Assembly (NCBI GenBank): GCA_004298725.1 | Contig: SCQA01000061.1 | Coordinates: 1-13,472 of the forward strand | Direction of reading: 5' to 3' | From: a bacterium | GTDB lineage: Bacteria > Desulfobacterota > GWC2-55-46 | DNA: 13,472 bases | In this document: piece after piece, positions 1-5,906 of the stretch | How positions within the stretch are numbered: the stretch's first letter is position 1 | Layout of the letters: every line of letters begins with the position of its first letter | The notes under the pieces: model-generated | Database searches by the model: none | What the model was told of the DNA's origin: nothing | What the model saw: the letters and a program-made list of their open reading frames with translations, nothing else | Made by a program: the position numbers and the translations under genes

Positions 1-158
1 CGGTAGGACCGCCAAAATTAACCAATAAAGGCGGAAGGGATGAGAACCCGCAGGGTTCGACCGGAGGCCTGACGTAGCCGCAGGCGAGGCGGGCTTTACC
101 AATAAAGCTTCACACCTTACCGGCTTTAATCCCGGTAGGACCGCCAAGTTAGAAACCA
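1..158. repeat. palindrome-rich intergenic repeat element with a duplicated border
   Basis: The 15-bp string CGGTAGGACCGCCAA occurs at 1-15 and again at 133-147, so one unit is about 132 bp. Both copies are followed by a similar ACCAAT(A/G)AA tract. The interior holds three inverted repeats: GAACCC-GCA-GGGTTC at 44-58, GCCTG...CAGGC at 67-85 and TACCGG...CCGGTA at 118-137. CCAATAAAG also occurs twice, at 22-30 and 99-107. No reading frame spans the block, because each frame meets stops. This architecture resembles repetitive extragenic palindromic elements. The window starts exactly at a repeat border, which would fit a contig ending in a multicopy repeat, but that is inference. No transposase accompanies it. 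Confidence 0.6.
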
Positions 159-164
159 ATGAAA

Positions 165-170
165 ACGGAG
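165..170 (+). promoter_or_regulatory. ribosome binding site that selects the start at 180
   Basis: ACGGAG lies 9 nt before ATG 180, a good Shine-Dalgarno distance. The upstream in-frame ATG at 159 is preceded by no purine-rich match, so 180 is the preferred start. Confidence 0.6.
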
Positions 171-179
171 TTAATAAAC

Positions 180-827
180 ATGACGGACGCCAAAACAGAA
201 AAAACAGAGCTTAAAAAGCACTTGTGCGAGATAATCAACTTCATGATTGCCGCCACCAAGTCATTCGATATTGAATTTCACGGCGAGGCGCGCCGCCTCT
301 CTGCGTGCATACTTACGCTTGTTTACGACACGGACAAAACCGAGTCGCTTCTTGGCAGGCTTGGGCTTAAAAACATAGACGTTTACGATGAAGCCACTGA
401 CTTCAACCCTAAATGGGACCTGCCTTTTTCCGGGCTTGCGATAATAACGCTTGGCGGCAAAACACAGAGATATGTGCCGCGTCTTCAGCAAAACATCAAA
501 TTTCTTGACAGAAAAGCGCCATTAAACACATGGTGGAACAAAGTTGTTATTGCGGAACCGGCAAACAATGTCCGCATGACAAGAGAAGACGTCGTGCTTG
601 ACCTTGCCGGGTCGAACACCGGAATAGCCGATGGCCAGATTACCGGCTTGTTTGAAGCTGTAATGGAAAAAGAAAAAACAGACTGGAAGAGCGACAGGCC
701 CATAAGAGCCGACATGCTTCAGCTTGAAACCGCGAGCGTTCGCCAGATAGCCTACGAACTGCTGAAAGCGCTACACGATCACTTCCCTGAATACTACCCT
801 GCGGAAGAAGAACCAAAAGCAGATTAA
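180..827 (+). CDS. uncharacterised soluble protein, 215 aa
   Basis: I do not recognise a named family or function. The protein is acidic and soluble, with no signal peptide, membrane segment or obvious catalytic motif. An N-terminal helical stretch (about 1-65) contains HGEARRLSACILTLVYD. A central part follows around the tryptophans of LNTWWNKVVI (116-124). The C-terminal helical stretch contains ASVRQIAYELLKAL (185-198). From memory, this arrangement (EARRL, a WWN..VI block, then a late RQI.YE.LK helix) resembles a widespread family of unnamed hypothetical proteins, but I cannot put a label on it. The start at 180 is chosen over ATG 159 because ACGGAG stands 9 nt upstream. The gene follows the palindromic repeat block and converges with the membrane protein gene ending at 843, 15 bp away. 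No promoter is clear. Confidence 0.8.
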   Translation: MTDAKTEKTELKKHLCEIINFMIAATKSFDIEFHGEARRLSACILTLVYDTDKTESLLGRLGLKNIDVYDEATDFNPKWDLPFSGLAIITLGGKTQRYVPRLQQNIKFLDRKAPLNTWWNKVVIAEPANNVRMTREDVVLDLAGSNTGIADGQITGLFEAVMEKEKTDWKSDRPIRADMLQLETASVRQIAYELLKALHDHFPEYYPAEEEPKAD

Positions 828-842
828 AAAACACAGTCAAAA

Positions 843-2657
843 TTACCGGCGCGGCATTGGTTGCATGGCCAAGCGGCGTAGAGACTCATCGAGGTCTGCC
901 CTTGCTTCGGCGCTTGACGGGTCAAGCGCCAGCGCTTTGCGGTAATACCCGGCGGCCTCGTCAAACCTTTCAGACATCATCAATGCGTTTCCTGCGTTTA
1001 TATGCGCGTCCGGCGAATAAGGCCGCGCTGAAAGCACGCGCGCGAAAGCCCTTAACGCGTCGTCCGGCCTTCCTGAGCGCGTAAGGGCAATGCCAAGTTT
1101 AGAATATCCGTCAACATGGTCAGGCTTCAGGCTTACAACCTTTTCAAAATATCTTACGGCCTGCGGCGCCCTGTTGCTTTGCATAAGCGCCTCTCCGGCA
1201 TTAAAATATCCAAGCCAGAATTCAGGCTTCAGGCGAATGAGCTTGTCGAAATATTTAAGCGCCTCGTCTAATCTGCCGGCCTTGGCAAGCGCGAAGCCGA
1301 TGTTGCTGTAAGGGCGAGCCTTATTCGGAGACTTCATTGAAGTATCCTTCCACAAGGCAAGCTCATCCGCCCAGACCGAATTCCTCGCGTAAGCAGTTAC
1401 TCCCGCAGCAATTATCATTACGGCAATGACAACTGGAACGGCCTTGTAAAAACCAAACCTATCCCTTAACCAGAATAAAAAAGCGGAAAAAGCAAAGATA
1501 ATCCCCGCGCTCGGCAGGTACAGCCTGTGCTCAAAGATTACATCGGAAATAGGTATAATTGACGACTCCACCGAAAGCGCGAGAAAAAACCAGAAAACCC
1601 CGAATGAAATCAGCAGGCCGTATCGGTTGTTTATTGTCAGCGAGCGCGTCCGCAAATAAACGGCGCCTATAAATACCGACAGAAGAAATAAAAATGAAAC
1701 AAACACGCTTGGCGACGCAAAAGTATGAAATACCGGATAGTCATAATCAAGGTTCTGGTCTGCCGGAAAGAAGATGAGCCGCAAATAAGTAACAATAACC
1801 CTGAACTCTGTAATTAAATAATCGTAGCGTGAAATTGTGGCAAGGTCTTCCCTCATCAAAACGCCGAGCTTCTCGGTTATGGCGTCCGCGCCGAATGCGC
1901 CGCCTTTGGCGAATATGATGGTAAGCGGTATAACCAGCATTGAAAGCAGATACGGCGCAAGGCTAAGCAGTCTTCTTATATTATTTCCCGCGCCCCTGAA
2001 AAAGAACCACTCAACAAGCATTATCATAAGCGGCAAGGTAAAGCTTATCTCTTTAGTCTTTAACGCGGCTACCGTTGACACAAGGCCAAGGAGGTAAAAC
2101 ACCCCTGCTTTCATACGGCTGTTGTCTTCCATGTTCAGCCGCGCGCTTACATACAACACAACCGCGCCGATGTAAAAAAAGGCCGCAAGCGAAGCAAACC
2201 TCTGGCTGAGGTATGTTACGGCCTGCGTCTGCACCGGATGCGCCGCGAATATAAGCCCAGCGCCAAAAGCAACGGCCATTGCAGGAGCGCCCCGTTCGTT
2301 TCCAGCTGTTTTCATTGCCGGAGTTTTAAAAAGGCTTTCAACAAGAATAAAAACAAGAATGGAATTTAAAATGTGTATTAGGACGTTGACCGCGTGGTAG
2401 CCAAAGGTGTTAAGGCCGCCTATTGCGTAGTTCAGCGCGAAAGTCAGGTTGCCGACGTACCTTGTGCCTGAAAAATCAAGAAAGTTTCTCAGGGCGGTTA
2501 TCTTAGGGTTTAAAGCTATGGCTTCGTGGTCGTCAAAGACAAAAGGCGCGCTGACAATATTGGAATATATGGCCGCCGATAGAATGGCAAGCACAACAAA
2601 CGCCAGCGCTCTTTTCCTGCCCGAAGATAGGTTGGAAAGGTTTTGTAATATGCTCAT
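843..2657 (-). CDS. GT-C-like multi-pass membrane protein with C-terminal TPRs
   Basis: The 604-aa protein looks like a bacterial relative of the TMTC/O-mannosyltransferase type of GT-C enzymes. After a first membrane segment (about 17-37) comes FVFDDHEAI (39-47). Its acidic pair sits in the first external loop, where GT-C enzymes keep catalytic or metal-contact acids. Further family-like blocks are GYHAVNVLIH (86-95), HPVQTQAVTYLSQR (140-153) and FEHRLYLPSAG (375-385). Roughly ten hydrophobic spans reach to about 422. Four TPRs occupy about 447-580, followed by a basic tail. Protein glycosylation or lipid-linked sugar transfer is inference; donor and acceptor are unknown. The frame stays open to 2915, but that start would lie inside prmC and encode non-conserved sequence. 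ATG 2657 directly precedes the first membrane helix and fits the promoter at 2701-2729. No good Shine-Dalgarno sequence is visible. Confidence 0.85.
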   Translation of the reverse strand: MSILQNLSNLSSGRKRALAFVVLAILSAAIYSNIVSAPFVFDDHEAIALNPKITALRNFLDFSGTRYVGNLTFALNYAIGGLNTFGYHAVNVLIHILNSILVFILVESLFKTPAMKTAGNERGAPAMAVAFGAGLIFAAHPVQTQAVTYLSQRFASLAAFFYIGAVVLYVSARLNMEDNSRMKAGVFYLLGLVSTVAALKTKEISFTLPLMIMLVEWFFFRGAGNNIRRLLSLAPYLLSMLVIPLTIIFAKGGAFGADAITEKLGVLMREDLATISRYDYLITEFRVIVTYLRLIFFPADQNLDYDYPVFHTFASPSVFVSFLFLLSVFIGAVYLRTRSLTINNRYGLLISFGVFWFFLALSVESSIIPISDVIFEHRLYLPSAGIIFAFSAFLFWLRDRFGFYKAVPVVIAVMIIAAGVTAYARNSVWADELALWKDTSMKSPNKARPYSNIGFALAKAGRLDEALKYFDKLIRLKPEFWLGYFNAGEALMQSNRAPQAVRYFEKVVSLKPDHVDGYSKLGIALTRSGRPDDALRAFARVLSARPYSPDAHINAGNALMMSERFDEAAGYYRKALALDPSSAEARADLDESLRRLAMQPMPRR

Positions 2658-2700
2658 GTTAATAAAAACTCGAAAAAACGCCCTGCTGTGATTATTTTTG

Positions 2701-2729
2701 ATTGTATTAGAATAGCCCGGCGTTGTAAA
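2701..2729 (-). promoter_or_regulatory. sigma70-type promoter for the GT-C/TPR gene
   Basis: On the minus strand, TTTACA (2729-2724) and TACAAT (2706-2701) are separated by 17 bp. Each hexamer matches 5 of 6 consensus bases. Predicted transcription starts near 2694, giving a leader of about 37 nt to ATG 2657. It lies in the 89-bp divergent spacer with prmC. Confidence 0.6.
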
Positions 2730-2746
2730 GTTATCTTTGGCTATCC

Positions 2747-3619
2747 ATGAAAAACAAAAACAAAACCATAGGCCAAGCCCTTGCGAAGGCGGCACGTAAA
2801 CTTGCCAGTCACGGCATTGAAAGTTCCGTTCAAGAGGCGGAAATACTCCTTTGCAATGCCATCGGGTGCAAACGCCACGAACTTTTCCTGAACTCTGAAA
2901 AAGAATTGCCGGCAACCGCGCTTCATAAATTCTCCGCCTTTACTCAGAGGCGCTTGAAGAGAGAGCCTCTTCAATACATCTTAGGAAGCGAGGAATTTTG
3001 CGGACTTGACATTAAAGTTACGCGAAACACGCTGATACCGAGGCCGGAAACTGAAGTTCTTGTTGAAGTGGCTATAAAAGCGTTGAGCGGCTTTAAAGAA
3101 GCACACGCCACGGTAATAGACTTATGCACCGGAAGCGGATGTGTCGCCATAGCAATGGCAAAGATGGCAAATTGCATTGTTTACGCAACGGACGTATCAA
3201 AGGAAGCATTGGAAACGGCAAGAGAGAACGCCGCTTTGAACGACGCCTCCGGCATGATTACATTTTTTGAAGGCGACCTCTTCGCCCCGCTCGAAGGCCT
3301 TGCAATTAAGGGCAAGGCCTCGGCAGTGCTTGCCAACCCGCCATACATAAAAACAGCTGATATGGAAACATTGCAACCGGAAGTGCGCCTCTACGAGCCA
3401 AAAGCCGCGCTTGACGGCGGAAAAGACGGCCTTGACTTCTACAGAAGGATTACACACGAAGCAATCAAATGGCTTAAACCGGACGGCTTTCTGATTTTTG
3501 AAATAGGTTTCGGACAGGCAGACATGGTTAAAGAAATAATCGAAAAGACGGGCTTCAGAGAAATTTGTGTTATAAAAGACCTCTCAGGGATTGAGCGTGT
3601 TGTACGGGCGGTGAAGTGA
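2747..3619 (+). CDS. prmC: peptide chain release factor N5-glutamine methyltransferase PrmC (HemK)
   Basis: PrmC transfers a methyl group from S-adenosylmethionine to the glutamine of the GGQ motif in release factors RF1 and RF2, improving termination in the cytoplasm. The 290-aa length is normal. An N-terminal helical domain (about 1-75) is followed by the class I methyltransferase domain. IPRPETE is at 97-103, the SAM loop DLCTGSGCVAIA at 125-136, the acidic D149 ends the second strand, and the substrate-glutamine motif NPPY is at 197-200. The family-typical segment LYEPKAALDGGKDGLDFYR follows at 215-233. In many bacteria prmC sits directly after prfA. Here it stands alone, divergent from the GT-C/TPR gene and converging on the TPR gene at 3666. 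The start at 2747 gives the standard N-terminus, but the Shine-Dalgarno sequence is poor. No good plus-strand promoter was found in the short spacer. Confidence 0.95.
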   Translation: MKNKNKTIGQALAKAARKLASHGIESSVQEAEILLCNAIGCKRHELFLNSEKELPATALHKFSAFTQRRLKREPLQYILGSEEFCGLDIKVTRNTLIPRPETEVLVEVAIKALSGFKEAHATVIDLCTGSGCVAIAMAKMANCIVYATDVSKEALETARENAALNDASGMITFFEGDLFAPLEGLAIKGKASAVLANPPYIKTADMETLQPEVRLYEPKAALDGGKDGLDFYRRITHEAIKWLKPDGFLIFEIGFGQADMVKEIIEKTGFREICVIKDLSGIERVVRAVK

Positions 3620-3665
3620 ATACGGCTTATTGTTGGGTTACGCCAACGAAGAAAAGATAAAACCC

Positions 3666-4376
3666 TCAGCGCTCGGCGTTGGCGTTAAAGAGCGACAGAT
3701 ACATCTTCGCCATTTTGTCGTCCGGCTTTTTGGCTATGGCTCTTTCCCATTCTATCCGGGCGAGGTCAAGCTTGCCCATGGAGTAGTATGTAAGCCCGAG
3801 TTGAACCCGGGCCGGTATGTAGTTATCGTTGGCCATCAGGGCTTCGTTAAGCTCTTTCACTGAAGTTAAGTGCTCGCCAAGCTCTCTGTAAACCATGCCG
3901 AGTTTTGTGCGGAGGTCGACAAATTCAGGCCTGAGTGAAATTGCCTTTTTGTATTCATCGGCGGCCTCGGGAAGAAAGCCTATGTCCTTGTATATGGCGG
4001 CTATGGCCGCGTGCATATTGGCCAGCTTGCCTTTGACGTACGGGTCGGCGTAATGGGTGGCGTCTTTCTTGGCTTGTCTTGCGCCGGTATATACCTCTAC
4101 CGCGTTGTCTATTTCGCCAAGCTCGTTATAAACTATGGAGAGGTTAAGCGACGCTTCCGTATAAAAAGGGTTTATTCTGATGGCGTTTTTGAAAAGGTCA
4201 ACCGCGTCGCGGTGCTTGCCCTTGTAATAATATATAAGGCCGAGCATATTAAATACGTCGGCAAAATCGGGTTTTTCATCCCTGACCTTTTCAAGGCACA
4301 CGAGCGCGACCTCGTACTTTTTTTCGTCAAAGGCCTTTTTGCCAAGCTCGTAGTTCTGATGCCAGTCTTTCTCCAT
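3666..4376 (-). CDS. cytoplasmic six-repeat TPR protein
   Basis: The 236-aa protein is almost entirely tetratricopeptide repeats, about six units: roughly 5-36, 39-70, 73-104, 118-150, 151-184 and 185-218. They show the usual small residues at helix A and helix B contacts, for example LGLIYYYKGKHRDAVDLF. There is no signal peptide, membrane segment or catalytic domain, so a cytoplasmic scaffold or protein-binding role is inferred. The partner is unknown. The gene lies 42 bp after bamD on the same strand and probably shares its transcript. ATG 4376 is preferred to the in-frame TTG at 4379, because a run of six G (4383-4388 on the opposite reading) acts as a ribosome site 6 nt ahead of it. The spacer to convergent prmC is only 46 bp and has no convincing terminator. 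Confidence 0.85.
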   Translation of the reverse strand: MEKDWHQNYELGKKAFDEKKYEVALVCLEKVRDEKPDFADVFNMLGLIYYYKGKHRDAVDLFKNAIRINPFYTEASLNLSIVYNELGEIDNAVEVYTGARQAKKDATHYADPYVKGKLANMHAAIAAIYKDIGFLPEAADEYKKAISLRPEFVDLRTKLGMVYRELGEHLTSVKELNEALMANDNYIPARVQLGLTYYSMGKLDLARIEWERAIAKKPDDKMAKMYLSLFNANAER

Positions 4377-4418
4377 CAAATTCCCCCCGCCTGTTCACGG
4401 ATATATTTGTCAGCCGTC

Positions 4419-5180
4419 TCAGCTTGCGTCAGCTTTAGCCTTGGCCTTCACGGCAAAGGGGCTTTCTGGAAAATTATTTACGAGCGACGAAAACGCGTCT
4501 TTGGCAAGGGCGTCCTCGCCGAGCCTCGCGTAAGATTCGCCCACGTAATAGAGCGTTTCATCGCTGAACCCGGAGTCGTTGTAATTTTTAAGCACCTCCC
4601 TGAACCTTTGCAGGGCGGCCTTGTAATTCTTGCTTTTGTAATAGAAACGGGCAACGTACATTTCCCTTTCAGCGAGGCGCTTTCTCAAAAAATCCCTAAA
4701 CTCCTTCGACTTGTCTATATAGGATGAATTGCCGTACCCGACGATGAGGTCTTCAAAAGCGAAGAGCGACTTTCTTGTCGAGACAAGGTCTCTGTCAATG
4801 GTGAGAATGTCTTTAAAATAGCTCATGCCCTTTTGGAAAAGCGCGTAAGAAGCCCTTGGATGAGCCGGGTGCATGGCGACAAAATTAGTATAATAAGAAG
4901 CCGCTTCGTCGTATTTATCGGCGGCAAAGCATACGTCGCCAATAATAAGCTGTGCGTCAACGGCATAAGCACTTAAAGGGTAATTCTCCATAAGCGTCTT
5001 AAATGTCCGCTCGGAGTCGTCAAATTTATCTTCAAAATAATCGCTCATGGCGGAATCATAGAGTTCTTTGGCAGGCCTCAAGTCCTGCGCGTGCTTATTC
5101 GCTCCGCAACCGACAACAACCGCCGCTAAAAAAAACGCAAAGAGCGCCGCTACTATCTTTTTTCTTTTTTTTGAATTCAT
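4419..5180 (-). CDS. bamD: outer membrane assembly lipoprotein BamD
   Basis: BamD is the essential lipoprotein partner of BamA in the complex that folds beta-barrel proteins into the outer membrane. The 253-aa product has a basic start, a hydrophobic stretch (9-21) and a lipobox VVGC, with the lipidated cysteine at 25. TPR-like helical pairs follow through the mature part. Family-typical text includes YPLSAYAVDAQLIIGD, the MHPAHPRASYALFQKGMSYF block, the IDRDLVSTRKSLFAFEDLI block and ERE.YVARFYYKSKNYKAA, in BamD order. Length agrees with the family. It is the first gene of a minus-strand unit with the TPR protein downstream, behind the promoter at 5238-5267. AAAGG lies about 5 nt before the ATG. 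A generic YbgF/CpoB-like TPR lipoprotein is a less likely alternative, given the specific BamD blocks. Confidence 0.9.
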   Translation of the reverse strand: MNSKKRKKIVAALFAFFLAAVVVGCGANKHAQDLRPAKELYDSAMSDYFEDKFDDSERTFKTLMENYPLSAYAVDAQLIIGDVCFAADKYDEAASYYTNFVAMHPAHPRASYALFQKGMSYFKDILTIDRDLVSTRKSLFAFEDLIVGYGNSSYIDKSKEFRDFLRKRLAEREMYVARFYYKSKNYKAALQRFREVLKNYNDSGFSDETLYYVGESYARLGEDALAKDAFSSLVNNFPESPFAVKAKAKADAS

Positions 5181-5237
5181 GTCAGCCTTTTATTAGGGTG
5201 AACGTGCGAAAAAAACGCCGCAAAACGTTATTTTTTA

Positions 5238-5267
5238 TTTATATCACGGAATAGCGGTGTTTTTCAA
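5238..5267 (-). promoter_or_regulatory. sigma70-type promoter of bamD
   Basis: On the minus strand, TTGAAA (5267-5262) and TATAAA (5243-5238) are separated by 18 bp, each 5 of 6 to consensus. Predicted transcription starts near 5231, with a leader of about 50 nt before bamD. The remaining spacer to cheW (5268-5368) shows no gene. Confidence 0.65.
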
Positions 5268-5368
5268 GAAAGTTTTAGATGAAAAGAACAGGCTTAGCTG
5301 AAGGAGACAATCCACCCCTGCCGACTCTTAGAAAAGTAAAAAAATCTGCAAAACAGTCCGCGATAAAA

Positions 5369-5893
5369 TTATCGTTTCAAAGCCTTTGCAATGTCGAGCA
5401 AACTTACCGCGGATAATATCTTTACGCGCCTATGAGACAACCGTACCGTAGCTTTTACAAACCCGCCGCCGGCCTCGCCGTAAACTGCGTTCTCCTTTAA
5501 ACCTGCCCCGTACTCAACTACGGCGGCCATGCCGTCAATCAAAAAACCAGCGGTCAAATCGCCTCCAGCAGAGGCAATAACTATCCTCTGCCCGCCGCCG
5601 GCGTTGCTCTTTAACGCAAGGTCCAGCCGTTTTTTTAAATCTATAACGGGTATCATTTCGCCCCTGACAGACAGCACGCCGACAATAAAGTCCGGCGTGT
5701 TAGGCACTCGCGCAATATCGCTTACCGGCAAAACCTCAATGACTTCAGCGTCATCAAAGGCGTACTCGTTGCCGTTAAGGTAAAAAGCCGATGTGCGGCG
5801 CGCCGTTAAATCAACGGCCTTGCCGGCTATGGCAACGCCTCTTCTTCCCATATCAATAACCTTTGCCTTGCGGCCAGTTTTTCTGTCAGGCAT
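5369..5893 (-). CDS. cheW: CheW-like coupling protein
   Basis: CheW-type proteins couple chemoreceptors to the histidine kinase CheA at the membrane. The 174-aa protein has a basic N-terminal extension of about 34 residues. A single CheW beta-barrel domain follows: AFYLNGNEYAFDDAEVIEVL (36-55), VPNTPDFIVGVLSVRGEMIPVIDL (63-86, the most conserved CheW block) and GFLIDGMAAVVEY (116-128). A later ATG or GTG inside the extension is possible. ATG 5893 is preferred to the in-frame ATG at 5932, because the longer form would overlap the end of cheA by 26 nt. With 5893 the gene starts 13 nt after the cheA stop. Co-transcription with cheA is near certain from spacing. A palindrome CGATAA-AA-TTATCG spans the stop codon (5361-5374) but lacks a following T run. 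Confidence 0.9.
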   Translation of the reverse strand: MPDRKTGRKAKVIDMGRRGVAIAGKAVDLTARRTSAFYLNGNEYAFDDAEVIEVLPVSDIARVPNTPDFIVGVLSVRGEMIPVIDLKKRLDLALKSNAGGGQRIVIASAGGDLTAGFLIDGMAAVVEYGAGLKENAVYGEAGGGFVKATVRLSHRRVKILSAVSLLDIAKALKR

Positions 5894-5906
5894 GAAACGC
5901 GTCCAT

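Noticed and set aside
40..72. Ten-codon reading frame inside the left repeat element
   Set aside because: Too short, its purine-rich run abuts the ATG, and the sequence is better explained by the hairpin arms.
2658..2915. N-terminal extension of the GT-C/TPR protein by 86 residues
   Set aside because: It would overlap the 5' end of prmC on the other strand, lies upstream of the predicted promoter and shows no conserved or membrane-like sequence.
3632..3647. GTTGG...CCAAC inverted repeat between prmC and the TPR gene as a bidirectional terminator
   Set aside because: The stem is only 5 bp and no T run follows directly on either strand.
4011..4727. Long plus-strand open frame of 238 codons opposite bamD and the TPR gene
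   Set aside because: It is antisense to two well-supported genes across their junction, has no recognisable domain and no ribosome binding site; it follows from their codon bias.
5211..5240. AACG...CGTT followed by a T-rich run as a terminator
   Set aside because: The stem is 4 bp only and lies just downstream of the bamD promoter, in its leader, where a terminator makes little sense without a stronger structure.
5279..5416. Small plus-strand frame of about 45 codons starting in the bamD-cheW spacer
   Set aside because: No ribosome binding site, no recognisable product, and its second half runs antisense through the end of cheW.
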